Part shown: piece after piece, positions 40,508 through 49,496 of the stretch | Position numbering within the stretch: position 1 is the first letter of the stretch | How the letters are laid out: each line of letters opens with the position of its first letter | Origin: Thermophilibacter provencensis | GTDB lineage: Bacteria > Actinomycetota > Coriobacteriia > Coriobacteriales > Atopobiaceae | DNA: 64,000 nucleotides | Direction of reading: 5' to 3' | Assembly (NCBI RefSeq): GCF_030372065.1 | Contig: NZ_JAUDEA010000001.1 | Span: 62,001-126,000, forward strand | The notes under the pieces: generated by a model | What the model saw: the letters and a program-made list of their open reading frames with translations, nothing else | What the model was told of the DNA's origin: nothing | The model's database searches: none | Made by a program: the position numbers and the translations under genes

Positions 40508-42327
40508 TGCTCGATCCTCCCCCCGCGGAAGGCCCCGAAGCCGAAGTGGTCGCAGCGCAGGCAGCGCGATGCCTCCTGGTGCGCCTCCTCGTCCGTGAGG
40601 CCGTTCTCGACGATGTCGAAGTCATAGATGCGCTCGTGAGCCTCGCGCTCGCGCATCTCGCAGCGCGCGCACGAGATCTTGCCCTTGAACTGGACGGGCG
40701 GCAGCTCGACGTCGAGCTCGATCTTGTTGTTGAAGCCGAGGTAGTTGTCGATGTTGCCCGCGGCGACCTTGCCCGCGTGGATGGCGCGGATGACGGTGGC
40801 CGGGCCGCTCTGGCAGTCGCCGCCAGAGAAGAGGCCGTCCTGGCCGGGCACGGCGCCGTCCGGGTCGGTGACGATGCGACCCCACTTGCAGGGCACGCCC
40901 TGCTCCTCAAAGGTGGCGGAGTCGATGTCCTGGCCAATGGCCACGATCACGCGGTCGCACGGGATGACCACGTCTCCGCCCTGGGCGGCACGGGGCGCGG
41001 GACGCCCGCGCTTGAGGCCGCCGATGATCTGCGGCTCAACCTTGAGGCCGCAGACGTGGCCGCTCTCGTCGACCATGACCTCCTTGGGCGCGTGCAGGTC
41101 CATGACCTCGCAGCGCTCGGCCTCGGCGCCGGCGATCTCCTCGTCTTGGGCGGTCATGTCGGCCACGCGGCGACGATACGCGATGATCACGCGCTCGGCG
41201 CCCAGGCGCACGGAGGTGCGGGCCACGTCCATGGCAACGTTTCCGCCGCCCACGACGGTAACGGTGAGGCCGCTGAAGTTGGGCGGGTTGTTGTCTCCCA
41301 TGTCGCGCAGGAGCTGGACGGCGGACATGACGCCCTCGGCGTCCTCGCCCGGAAGGCCGAGCTTCTTGTCCGCGTGCGCACCGATGGCCAGGTAGACCGC
41401 GTCGTACTCCTTGCGCAGGCGGTCCATCTCCTCGCCGTCGACGCTGTGGTTCTTCTCGACCTCAATGCCGCAGTCGAGGATCCACTGGATCTCGGACTCG
41501 AGCTGCTCGCGCGGCAGGCGGTAGTTGGGAATGCCGTAGCGGAGCATGCCGCCGAGGTGGGCGCGCTGCTCGAAGATCGTGACCTTGTGGCCCATGAGCG
41601 TGAGGTAGTACGCGCAGGAGAGGCCAGCTGGGCCGCCGCCGATGACGGCGATGCGCTTGCCCGTGGCGGGCTTGATGTTGGGGCGGTAGTCGCCGGCGTG
41701 CTCCACGGCGTAGCGCTTGAGGCCGCGGATGTTCATCGGGTCGTCCACCATGCCGCGGCGGCAGTGCATCTCGCAGGGATGCTCGCAGACGAGGCCGCAG
41801 ACGAGCGGCAGCGGGTTGTCCTTGCGGATGAGGCGCACCGCCTCGGTGTAGCGCCCCGCCTCCACGAGCGCGATGTAGCCGGGGATGTCCACGCCGGCCG
41901 GGCAGCCCGAGACGCACGGGACCGTCTGGTGCTGCGAGAAGCCGCACGCGTGCTTGGTCACGTGGTGCTCGAAGTCGTCACGGAAGCCGCGGACGGCCAT
42001 GAGCGCAACCTCGCCGGCCTCGTAGCCGATGGCGCAGTCGCTCGACAGGTAGACGGTGCGCGCCGTGGACTCGATGAGATCTATCGTCTCCATCGTGGCG
42101 CGGTTGTTGAGCACGTCGTTGAACAGGTGGCGCAGCATCCGCAGGCCGTTTCTGCACGGCGTACACTTTCCACAGCTCTGCGTGGCGCACATCGCCACAT
42201 AGGAGGCCGTGAACTCGACGGGGCACGGAGCGAGCGAGCTCACCGAGAGGCGCTTCTCGAGCATCTCGTGCATGCTCGACATGATAGCCTGGGTCTCGCT
42301 CTGCTCCATGACGTGCATTCTAGCCAT
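40501..42327 (-). CDS. NAD(P)-dependent flavoprotein: NuoF C-terminal Fe-S domain fused to GltD-like oxidoreductase
   Basis: The 608-residue protein starts with a NuoF-type 4Fe-4S domain (SCGKCTPCRNG...SSDCAIG, residues 48-105). A GltD/NfnB-type module follows: Fe-S sites CVSGCPAG and CGLVCEHPCEMHC, FAD motif VIGGGPAGLSCAYYL and NAD(P) motif VVGGGNVAMDVARTSVRLG. The C-terminal 60 residues add CARCEMRE and CLRCDHFG, an extra metal site. The same kind of fusion accompanies bifurcating [FeFe]-hydrogenases and formate dehydrogenases (Hyl-type). ATG 42327 is preceded by AAGGAGAGGGCCT. Overlap with hydA indicates one complex; no HydC-like gene is adjacent. Confidence 0.87.
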   Translation of the reverse strand: MARMHVMEQSETQAIMSSMHEMLEKRLSVSSLAPCPVEFTASYVAMCATQSCGKCTPCRNGLRMLRHLFNDVLNNRATMETIDLIESTARTVYLSSDCAIGYEAGEVALMAVRGFRDDFEHHVTKHACGFSQHQTVPCVSGCPAGVDIPGYIALVEAGRYTEAVRLIRKDNPLPLVCGLVCEHPCEMHCRRGMVDDPMNIRGLKRYAVEHAGDYRPNIKPATGKRIAVIGGGPAGLSCAYYLTLMGHKVTIFEQRAHLGGMLRYGIPNYRLPREQLESEIQWILDCGIEVEKNHSVDGEEMDRLRKEYDAVYLAIGAHADKKLGLPGEDAEGVMSAVQLLRDMGDNNPPNFSGLTVTVVGGGNVAMDVARTSVRLGAERVIIAYRRRVADMTAQDEEIAGAEAERCEVMDLHAPKEVMVDESGHVCGLKVEPQIIGGLKRGRPAPRAAQGGDVVIPCDRVIVAIGQDIDSATFEEQGVPCKWGRIVTDPDGAVPGQDGLFSGGDCQSGPATVIRAIHAGKVAAGNIDNYLGFNNKIELDVELPPVQFKGKISCARCEMREREAHERIYDFDIVENGLTDEEAHQEASRCLRCDHFGFGAFRGGRIEQW

Positions 42328-42587
42328 AGGCCCTCTCCTTGCACTTCTGGAGTCCTGGCGCCGGGCCCCCTCGGCCACGGCACATAGTAGCCATATGCTA
42401 CCGGAGATTCTCAGGCGTCCCTCAGGGTTTCGGCGAGAAGCCCGTTTGGCCGTGCGGGCGGGCACATCCCCTGAGGCCCGAAAACCGTCCGGGGGACCAT
42501 ACATTCCGCCAACCGAACCCTTATCGCTACCTGAAAGTCATCTGACATACTCACATCCTAAGGATGTCCCAACCGAGGGGAGAAGAC

Positions 42588-43151
42588 ATGAAGATGCGCT
42601 CGCTCAGGCTGCTTGCCTGCTCGCTCGTTGCCGTTCTTGCTGTTGCCTGCGGTCTTGTGCTGGGCGGGTGCTCCGGCGAGAGTCCCGAGAAAGTAATCCG
42701 GGAGGACCTCACCGCCAAGCTCGACCAGATCAAGAACGTGGACGACGAGGCCATCGAAGACCTGCTGGGCGCCACGGACACATCCGCCTTTGAGCAGCTG
42801 GGCGTTGATCCGACCGACTTTATGAAGGCGTTTCTCGGCGGCTTTGACTACACGATCGGGGACGTTGTGGTTGACGGAGACACTGCCACGGCCTCGGTGA
42901 GCGTTACCTGCAAGTCTCTTCAGACGATGCAGGGCGAGATCGAGGATCTTGCCTACGACCTCCTTGCGGACCCGGAGATCTACACGCTCAGCGAGGACGA
43001 GGTCATGGAGCGCGTCGGCTCGGCCATGCTCGAGGCGATTGAGGGCTCCGAGCTACACGAGTCCAGCTACGACTTCACGTATTCCAAGACCGACGACGGC
43101 TGGGAGATGGAGGACTCCGGCTCGGAGTTCATGACCGCCGCCTTTGCGTGA
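42588..43151 (+). CDS. Secreted lipoprotein, DUF4878/DUF5105-like
   Basis: The 187-residue protein has a lipoprotein signal: MKMRSLRLLACSLVAVLAV then lipobox LGGC at residues 22-25. The mature part is acidic, with EKVIREDLTAKLDQIKN and VVVDGDTATASVSVTCKSL, resembling the NTF2-like small lipoproteins of Gram-positives (DUF4878/DUF5105). No enzyme motif is visible. Start follows GAGGGGAGAAGAC. It is divergent from the hydrogenase operon and convergent with metH. Confidence 0.75.
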   Translation: MKMRSLRLLACSLVAVLAVACGLVLGGCSGESPEKVIREDLTAKLDQIKNVDDEAIEDLLGATDTSAFEQLGVDPTDFMKAFLGGFDYTIGDVVVDGDTATASVSVTCKSLQTMQGEIEDLAYDLLADPEIYTLSEDEVMERVGSAMLEAIEGSELHESSYDFTYSKTDDGWEMEDSGSEFMTAAFA

Positions 43152-43161
43152 CGCAGGTTGC

Positions 43162-43185
43162 GCGGGCGCCGATGGCGGCGCCCGC
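43162..43185. terminator. Hairpin between convergent genes
   Basis: GCGGGCGCCG-ATGG-CGGCGCCCGC, a perfect 10-bp GC stem with a tetraloop between the lipoprotein gene and metH. No long T-run; may serve both directions. Confidence 0.6.
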
Positions 43186-43194
43186 AGCGCGCGT

Positions 43195-45636
43195 CTACCC
43201 CAGGACCTCCCCGGCAATGCGCGCGGTCTCCGTAGCGTCCTTGGCGTAGAAGTCCGCACCGACCATCTGGGCATACTCCGGCGTGAGCACCGCTCCGCCC
43301 ACGACGACCTTGCACCACGGCGCGCGCTCGCGCAGCAGCGCGATGGTCTCCGCCATGGCCGGGACCGTTGAGGTCATGAGCGCCGAGAGGCCCACCAGGC
43401 GCACGTGGCGCTCCTCGACGGTTTTGACTACGGTCTCAGGGTCAACGTCGCGCCCGAGGTCAACGACGTCAAAGCCGTAGTTCTCGAGCAGCATGCGCAC
43501 GATGTTCTTGCCGATGTCGTGGATGTCGCCCTTGACGGTGCACACCACGACGGTGCCCTTGTCCGCCGTTGCCGCGCCTTCGACGCCAGCGGAGCGTATG
43601 GTCTCAAAGCCCGCCTTGGCCGCCTCAGCCGAGGCCATGAGCTGCGGCAGGAAGAACGTGCCCGCCTCAAAGCGACGCCCCACCTCATCAAGGGCTGGTA
43701 CCAGCACCTCGTTGATCGCGAAGAGCGCGTCATGGTGGAGGAGCACCTCGGCCATGGCGTCTGCCATGGGGGCGGCGCGGCCGTCGAGCACCAGCTGGCG
43801 AGCGCGCTCGACGGGGTCGGCCGGAGCGGCGGCCGGGGCCGGCGCGTTCTTCTCGCCCGGCGCGCCCTTGCTGACCGCCGGGGCGGGCGCGGCATCCGAG
43901 CGGTCCGCGTAGTGCTCCACGTAGAAGCGCGCCTGCCCATCCTCGCCGGAGAGCACGCGCCAGGAGCTGACCACGTCCATCATGCGCTGCACACCGGGGT
44001 TGATGATTGCGAGGTCAAGCCCCGCGCCGAGCGCGGCGGCCAGGAACGTGGCGTTGACGAGCGGACGGAAGGGCAGGCCAAAGCTGATGTTTGAGACGCC
44101 GAGGACCGTGCGCACGCCGGGAAGCTCGGCCTTGACGGCGCGGATGGCGTCGAGGATGGCTCGCGGGGCGGACTGGTCCGTGGAAGCCGCCATGGCCAGA
44201 CAGTCTATCACGACGTCGTGGCGCGGGATGCCCGCCTCCTCGGCCGCCGCCACGATGCGGCGCGCGATGGCAAGACGTCCCTCGGCGGTGGCGGGGATGC
44301 CGTCCTCGTCCAGCGTGAGGCCAACGACGGCGCACCCGTAGCGCGCGGCGATGGGCAGCACCGCGGCGAGCGACTCCGCCTTGCCGTTGACGGAGTTGAT
44401 GAGCGCCTTGCCGGGATAGCTGCGGACGGCGGCCTCGATGACCGCGGGGTCCGAGGCGTCGATCTGCAGGGGCAGCGTGGTCACGCTGAGAAGCTCGCTC
44501 ACGAGGCGGCACATCACGGCGCGCTCGTCAATCTCGGGGAGGCCCGCGTTGACGTCCAGGATCTGGGCGCCGGCGCGCTCCTGGGCGATGGCCTCGGCGA
44601 GCGGGTGGTCGTGGTTGCCGCTGCGCAGGGCATCCTTCATCTTGCGCTTGCCCGTGGGGTTGATGCGCTCCCCGATGACGCCGACCTGGCCCGCCTCGAG
44701 CGCAACAAGACGCTGCGGACCGGCAACGGCAAAGCAGTCGCGCACGCGGCGCGGGGCGGGGCGGCGGTCGATGAGCAGCGCGCGCTCCGCGGCGATGTGC
44801 TCCGGGGTGGTGCCGCAGCAGCCGCCCACGATGGTCACGCCCGCATCAAGCATGTCGGCAACCGCGCGCGCGTACTGCCCGGGTCCGATGTCAAAGACCG
44901 TGACGCCGTTCTCCACGCGCGGCAGGCCCGCGTTTGCCTGTACCATGACCGGGCAGCTCGCCCACGGGAGCATCCGCTCCACAAGGGGCGCCACCTCGGC
45001 GGGGCCGAGGGAGCAGTTGATGCCCACCGCGGCAGCACCGAGCGAGGAGAGAGTGAGCGCCGCCACCTCGGGCGTTGTGCCCAGGAAGGTACGGCCGTCC
45101 TCCTGAAAGGTCATCGTCACAAAGGCCGGAAGCTGGGAGTTCTCCTTTACCGCGAGGAGCGCCGCCTTGGCCTCGGCGAGGTCTGCCATGGTCTCGATGA
45201 CGAAGAGATCCGCCCCGGCTGCCTCCGCGGCGCGCACCTGATGGGCAAAGAGCTCGTAGGCGTCATCGAAGGAGAGCGGGCCCATCGGCGCCAGGAGCTG
45301 GCCCGTCGGGCCAATGTCCGCGGCCACGTAGCGCGGGCGCGCCGCACGCGCGCAGGAAACCGCAGCAGAGAAGACCTCCTCAACAGTTGCGGCGTCTCCG
45401 AGCTTGGCGGCATTTGCCCCAAAGGTATTGGTGGTGACAATGTCTGCGCCGGCGGCCACATACGAGGCATGGATCTCCGTCACCTCTTGGGGATTGGAGA
45501 GACACAGCAGCTCCGGAAGCTCGCCGGCAGCGAGGCCACGCTCCTGCAGCTGCGTTCCCATGGCGCCGTCAAAGAGCAGGAAGCCCTCACCAGCAAGCGC
45601 GCTGCGAAGAAGGTCATGGCTGTTTTCGGTCTTCAT
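43195..45636 (-). CDS. metH: Cobalamin-dependent methionine synthase lacking the activation domain
   Basis: The 813-residue protein has three MetH modules. Residues 1-310: homocysteine-binding barrel with zinc cysteines in GINCSLGP and VGGCCGTTPEH. Residues 325-590: pterin-binding barrel starting VIGERINPTGKRKMKDAL. Residues 620-813: cap and B12-binding domain with GDIHDIGKNIVRMLLE, the His being the cobalt ligand. The C-terminal SAM-binding activation domain of E. coli MetH is missing; a stand-alone one is encoded just upstream at 46140. Start ATG 45636 follows GAGGGGAATCCC. Makes methionine from homocysteine and methyl-tetrahydrofolate. Confidence 0.93.
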   Translation of the reverse strand: MKTENSHDLLRSALAGEGFLLFDGAMGTQLQERGLAAGELPELLCLSNPQEVTEIHASYVAAGADIVTTNTFGANAAKLGDAATVEEVFSAAVSCARAARPRYVAADIGPTGQLLAPMGPLSFDDAYELFAHQVRAAEAAGADLFVIETMADLAEAKAALLAVKENSQLPAFVTMTFQEDGRTFLGTTPEVAALTLSSLGAAAVGINCSLGPAEVAPLVERMLPWASCPVMVQANAGLPRVENGVTVFDIGPGQYARAVADMLDAGVTIVGGCCGTTPEHIAAERALLIDRRPAPRRVRDCFAVAGPQRLVALEAGQVGVIGERINPTGKRKMKDALRSGNHDHPLAEAIAQERAGAQILDVNAGLPEIDERAVMCRLVSELLSVTTLPLQIDASDPAVIEAAVRSYPGKALINSVNGKAESLAAVLPIAARYGCAVVGLTLDEDGIPATAEGRLAIARRIVAAAEEAGIPRHDVVIDCLAMAASTDQSAPRAILDAIRAVKAELPGVRTVLGVSNISFGLPFRPLVNATFLAAALGAGLDLAIINPGVQRMMDVVSSWRVLSGEDGQARFYVEHYADRSDAAPAPAVSKGAPGEKNAPAPAAAPADPVERARQLVLDGRAAPMADAMAEVLLHHDALFAINEVLVPALDEVGRRFEAGTFFLPQLMASAEAAKAGFETIRSAGVEGAATADKGTVVVCTVKGDIHDIGKNIVRMLLENYGFDVVDLGRDVDPETVVKTVEERHVRLVGLSALMTSTVPAMAETIALLRERAPWCKVVVGGAVLTPEYAQMVGADFYAKDATETARIAGEVLG

Positions 45637-45692
45637 GGGATTCCCCTCGTCGTGGTCCTCGCTCAATCCTAGCAGGCCGCCAAAGAATAATC

Positions 45693-45918
45693 GAAAAAGG
45701 TCTCTCGTGTAGCGCGCAGCCCCGCCAGCTGGAAAAACGCTCCTTCGTGTAGCGTTGTTTTCTAAGAAAAAACGAAGATGGAGCGCACGCCGGCCTCAAC
45801 GGCCTTGCAAAAGGCCAGTTGGCTTGTGGACGATACTCAGGCAGGCCCCAAAATCGTGCTACACGAAGGAGCGTTTTTCCAGCTGGCGGGGCTGCGCGCT
45901 ACACGAGAGACCTTTTTC
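45693..45918. repeat. Inverted-repeat element R2, copy 2
   Basis: Perfect 61-bp arms at 45693-45753 and 45858-45918, each with two copies of TCGTGTAGC, around 104 bp that contain AAAAGGCCAGTTGGC. It lies between metH and its activation-protein gene. Confidence 0.9.
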
Positions 45919-45992
45919 CAAACGAGAGGTCTATTTCCCCGCCTGTCTCGATTGCGCAAAAGTCTCGCTCGTGCCACAAACGCTCTTTGCCG

Positions 45993-46133
45993 TGTGCAAA
46001 ATCGTCGTTCGTGCCACATGAAAATGAGCGAAATTCGTGTTTTGGTTCCAAATTTGATGTTCTTATCTGGGAAAACTCCGCTTGGCTACTGACCCCACCT
46101 CTAAAAACTTGTGTCACGAGCGGCGATTTTGCG
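45993..46133. repeat. R2-like element, diverged copy
   Basis: GCAAAATCGTCGTTCGTGCC near 45993 is repeated in inverted form near 46133 (read inward as GCAAAATCGCCGCTCGTGAC). The centre has CTGGGAAAACTCCGC, close to CTGGGAAAACGAATC inside R2 copy 3 at 51.9 kb. Together with R2 copy 2 it fills the 503-bp gap; no gene is seen. Confidence 0.65.
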
Positions 46134-46139
46134 CACTAA

Positions 46140-46844
46140 CTAACGCCCGCAGCGCCGGCACGTGCTGCGGAGCTCGCAGAACTCGCGGCGCAGGCACTCG
46201 TCGCAGATCACGTACTCACGCTCCGGAGGCTCCTCAAAGAGCCCAACCACCGCCGTCACGCTTTTCATGGGCGACATGAGCAGCGTCGGCGAGAGGGTAA
46301 TCCCCAGCTGACGCCCGGCATCAAGTGCGGAGAGAAGCACCGGCTGCGTCAGGAGCGGCAGGTCGCCGTAACCTGGCGAGAAGCGTGAGCCCACGCAGAG
46401 CCCACGCTCCGCCGCCTGCGCCACAAGACTCGCCTCGGCGGCATCAGCCGCCCGTTCCACAAGCGCAGAGCCGGCCGCGTCCATAATCACCTCGGCCACA
46501 CGGTCCGTGAGCGAGAGGCGGCGCAGCTCCGCATCCACAGGCGCCCCTACTGTCACGGCAAGCACACCAACCGCAACGGCGCCCTCAAGGTGCGCGGCAA
46601 TGGAGTTCCCAACGAGCTCGAGCACCGTACCGGAAAGAGAGATCACGGGTAGGCCGTCCCTGCTCTCCCGCCCCGCAACCTCAAAGACGCGGGTCACGCC
46701 GCGCGGGCGAGCCACGGCAAGACAGCGATCAACGACCTCGCCGATGCGCGAATCAAGCTCGGGGGAAAGCGACTGACCAGAGTAGCCCAGGTAGCGCAGC
46801 ACCTCAGCGCGGTCGACCGAGCGAATGTCGTACGACTCCGCCAC
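46140..46844 (-). CDS. Stand-alone methionine synthase activation-domain protein
   Basis: The 234-residue protein matches the MetH activation domain: an N-terminal IDRAEVLRYLGYSGQ-like cap (here VDRAEVLRYLGYSGQ) and the SAM-binding signature GSRFSPGYGDLPLLTQPVLLSAL, then LSPTLLMSPMKSVTAVVG. At the C-terminus are Cys residues CDECLRREFCELRSTCRRCG, suggesting a metal site not present in E. coli MetH. It should reductively methylate oxidised B12 on the MetH encoded downstream. It follows metF by 5 bp, hence one operon. Confidence 0.88.
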   Translation of the reverse strand: MAESYDIRSVDRAEVLRYLGYSGQSLSPELDSRIGEVVDRCLAVARPRGVTRVFEVAGRESRDGLPVISLSGTVLELVGNSIAAHLEGAVAVGVLAVTVGAPVDAELRRLSLTDRVAEVIMDAAGSALVERAADAAEASLVAQAAERGLCVGSRFSPGYGDLPLLTQPVLLSALDAGRQLGITLSPTLLMSPMKSVTAVVGLFEEPPEREYVICDECLRREFCELRSTCRRCGR

Positions 46845-46849
46845 CAGCC

Positions 46850-47719
46850 CTAGGCCTCCAGGTACCCGCAGGCAAGCAGCGCCTCACGCGCGGCATGGGC
46901 CACCGAGAGCTTGTTCATGCTGTAGACGTGCAGGCCGTCCACGCCGTTTGCCGCGAGGTCCGCAAGTTGCTCGCACGCGTACTCGATGCCGGCGCGCGCC
47001 TGATCGGCGGGGTCGTCCCCGGCGAGCACGAGCCGCTTCACGACCTTCGCCGGAATCGACGCGCCGCAGGTGAACGCCATGCGCTGGATCTGCTTGACGC
47101 TCGTGAACGGCATGATGCCCGCCACGATGGGAAGACGCACACGATGGCGCAGGCACTTCTCGCGAAAGCGATAGAAGTCCTCGTTGTCAAAGAAGAGCTG
47201 GGAGACCAGGTAGTCCGCGCCAGCCTCCTGCTTGAGGTAGAGCGCGCGGAAGCTCTCCTCCTCGGTGGGCGACTCGACGTGGCCCTCGGGGTAGCAGGCC
47301 GCGCCAATGCAGAGGTCCGTCCCGCGCTCGCGCAGGTAGGCGACAAGATCGGACGCATGGGCGAAGTCACGCGCCTCGCGCCCGGGGGCACGGTCGCCGC
47401 GCAGGGCGAGCACGTTGTCGATGCCCGCGGCCTCGAGCTGCGCCACATAGGCGTCAACGTCTGCCCGCTCGGAACCCAGGCACGTGAGGTGCGCGAGCGC
47501 CGTCACGCCGAGGTCGCGCTCGATCGACGCGGCGATGGGCACCGTGTTGGCCGAGTTGCCCGACCCACCCGCGGAATACGTGACGGAGATCCAATCGGGC
47601 CGGTCGGCGGCCATCTCGCTCGCCACCGCGTAGGCCGTCTCAAGCGGGAGCTCGCCCTTCGGCGGAAAGATCTCAAACGAGAACGTCTGACGCGCGGCGA
47701 GCTTGTCGCAGATTTTCAT
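46850..47719 (-). CDS. metF: Methylenetetrahydrofolate reductase
   Basis: The 289-residue barrel protein starts MKICDKLAARQTFSFEIFPPKG, the family signature with the catalytic Glu, and has SVTYSAGGSGN, LAHLTCLG, NVLALRGDRAPG, VSQLFFDNEDFYRF and PIVAGIMPFTS. It reduces methylene-THF to methyl-THF, the methyl donor of the neighbouring MetH. I selected ATG 47719 with GAGAGGGG upstream instead of earlier in-frame starts. In anaerobes MetF may need a partner protein for electrons; none of the known ones is adjacent except the Fe-S reductase upstream. Confidence 0.94.
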   Translation of the reverse strand: MKICDKLAARQTFSFEIFPPKGELPLETAYAVASEMAADRPDWISVTYSAGGSGNSANTVPIAASIERDLGVTALAHLTCLGSERADVDAYVAQLEAAGIDNVLALRGDRAPGREARDFAHASDLVAYLRERGTDLCIGAACYPEGHVESPTEEESFRALYLKQEAGADYLVSQLFFDNEDFYRFREKCLRHRVRLPIVAGIMPFTSVKQIQRMAFTCGASIPAKVVKRLVLAGDDPADQARAGIEYACEQLADLAANGVDGLHVYSMNKLSVAHAAREALLACGYLEA

Positions 47720-47766
47720 GTGAACCCCTCTCATGGCGTTTCTGCCATGGTAGCGATAAAGACGCC

Positions 47767-48915
47767 CTAGCAGCCGAAGAGCTCCGCCGCCGCTGCCATG
47801 CGCTCGGCCACGTGCACGCCAAAAGGACAGCGGCCCTCGCACGCACGGCACGCGATGCACTCCGCCGCCGTGGCGCCGAGCGCGCGGTAGTGCTCGCGCA
47901 CGGAGTCCGGCACCTCGTCATAGCTGGTCGCGAGGTCAAAGAACTTGTTGACGGCGGCAATGTCAATCCCGCGCGGGCACGGCGCGCAGTGGCCGCAGTA
48001 GGTGCACTGCCCCACGTAGGCGTGGCGCGGCGCACCGGCGAGCACGGAGGCGTAGTCCTTCTCGGCGTCCGTTGCGCTCTCGTAGGCAACGGCGTCGGCC
48101 ACGTGGGCGGGCTCGCCAAAGCCCACCATCACGCTCGCCACGGCGGGACGCGTGAGCGCATAGTGCAGGCACTGGACGGGCGTGAGCGCCACGCCAAAGG
48201 GCGACTGAGAGGCGTCGAAGAGGCGCCCTCCCATGTAGCCCTTCATGACGGTGATGCCGGTGCCCGTCTCCTCCGCGAGCGCGTAGAGCTCTGCGCGCTC
48301 GGGGCGCATGCCGTCCGTGGCGGCCTGCTCGCCGCGCTCGTCAAAGTACGCGTCGAGGTCGTCCGTGGCGGGCATCATGTCAAAGGCCGGGTTCACCGAG
48401 AAGAGGATCATCTCAATCTCCGGGCAGAGCACCGCGCGGCGCGCGATCTCAGGATTGTGCGTGGAGAGGCCCACGTGGCGGATGGTCCCCGCGGCGCGCA
48501 GCTCGCGCACGTAGGCCATGAAGGGGCTTCCCGCCATGAGCGCGTCAAAGTCGTCCGCGCGGTCCACGTAGTGGATCATGCCCAGGTCCATGTAGTCGGT
48601 ATGGAAGCGGGCGAGAAGGTCCTCAAAGGCCGGGCGGACCTGCGCGATGTCGCGCGTGCGCACGTACTGCTCGCCCTGCCACGTGGAGCCAAGGTGGCCC
48701 TGGATGACCCATCGCTCGCGCCGACCAAGAAGCGCGTCGCCAAGATTGGAGCGACGCGTTGGGTCGGGCATCCAGCAGTCGAGGATGTTCACGCCCGCGG
48801 CCTCGGCCGCGTCCACCACGGCGCGCGCCTCCTCGGGCGTGCCGTCCATCCACTCGCCGCCAAAGCCAATCTCGCTGACGCGCAGGCCCGTGCGGCCCAG
48901 CTCCCGATAGCGCAT
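47767..48915 (-). CDS. Aldo/keto reductase with C-terminal 4Fe-4S domain
   Basis: The 382-residue protein begins MRYRELGRTGLRVSEIGFGG, an AKR barrel, with YMDLGMIHYVD and IRHVGLSTHNPEIA. After residue 290, two Fe-S clusters are bound by CTYCGHCAPCPRGIDI and CIACRACEGRCPFGV. This AKR-ferredoxin fusion is common in anaerobes; its substrate is unknown. It is 48 bp upstream of metF in the same direction and could be co-transcribed. ATG 48915 follows GGAGAGGGAGGTCGT. Confidence 0.88.
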   Translation of the reverse strand: MRYRELGRTGLRVSEIGFGGEWMDGTPEEARAVVDAAEAAGVNILDCWMPDPTRRSNLGDALLGRRERWVIQGHLGSTWQGEQYVRTRDIAQVRPAFEDLLARFHTDYMDLGMIHYVDRADDFDALMAGSPFMAYVRELRAAGTIRHVGLSTHNPEIARRAVLCPEIEMILFSVNPAFDMMPATDDLDAYFDERGEQAATDGMRPERAELYALAEETGTGITVMKGYMGGRLFDASQSPFGVALTPVQCLHYALTRPAVASVMVGFGEPAHVADAVAYESATDAEKDYASVLAGAPRHAYVGQCTYCGHCAPCPRGIDIAAVNKFFDLATSYDEVPDSVREHYRALGATAAECIACRACEGRCPFGVHVAERMAAAAELFGC

Positions 48916-49088
48916 ACGACCTCCCTCTCCGCAGCCCGTACTCCTCCATCGTATCAGGACGCCGCCCGGAGGCGCCGCACGCTCGCCCCGCTCGCCGAGA
49001 AGATCTACCGCAAGCGACGCGTCGCTGTCCCCGTAGCGGAGTAAAGTAGCGTCAAGGACCATGTCAGAGCGCGACGAAGGGAGCACCC

Positions 49089-49487
49089 ATGGACGACGTC
49101 CTCTCCTACCTCAAGGCAAGCTCCACCTACTACCTGGCAACCGTCGACGAGGCGGGCAACCCGCAGGTGCGGCCCTTTGGCACCATAGCCAAGTTTGAGG
49201 GCAGACTCTACATCCAGACCGGGCGCGTGAAGGCCGTCTCCGAGCAGATGCTCGCCCACCCGCGCGTGGCGATCTGCGCGATGGGCGCGGACGGCTCGTG
49301 GCTGCGCGTCGAGGCCGACGCCGTGCTCGACGACCGCCTGGAGGCGCGCGAGGCCGTGCTCGCGGAGTACCCCGAGCTGCAGCCGATGTACGCCGCCGAT
49401 GACGGCAACTGCGAGGTCTTTGCGCTGGAGAACGGCATTGCCACGTTCTGCTCGTTCACGGCCGACCCGTACACGATCCGCTGGTAG
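49089..49487 (+). CDS. Pyridoxamine 5'-phosphate oxidase-family flavin protein
   Basis: The 132-residue split-barrel protein contains YYLATVDEAGNPQVRPFGTIAKFEGRLYIQTGR and AHPRVAICAMGADGSWLRVEADA, the FMN-binding pattern of small PNPOx-like proteins. Length fits the single-domain group that reduce or bind flavins and F420, not authentic PdxH. The ribosome site GAAGGGAGCACCC precedes the ATG. It stands alone between divergent and convergent neighbours. Confidence 0.87.
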   Translation: MDDVLSYLKASSTYYLATVDEAGNPQVRPFGTIAKFEGRLYIQTGRVKAVSEQMLAHPRVAICAMGADGSWLRVEADAVLDDRLEAREAVLAEYPELQPMYAADDGNCEVFALENGIATFCSFTADPYTIRW

Positions 49488-49496
49488 CGCCCCGCG

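Noticed and set aside
40546-42387. 613-codon plus-strand frame opposite the flavoprotein gene
   Set aside because: No recognisable motif, while the opposite strand has FAD, NAD(P) and Fe-S motifs.
45637-46139. Cobalamin or SAM riboswitch upstream of metH
   Set aside because: The gap is filled by R2-type inverted repeats; I could not see a B12 box or a SAM-riboswitch core.
49089-49487. Pyridoxamine phosphate oxidase (PdxH)
   Set aside because: Too short and lacking the PdxH C-terminal segment; only the flavin split-barrel can be supported.
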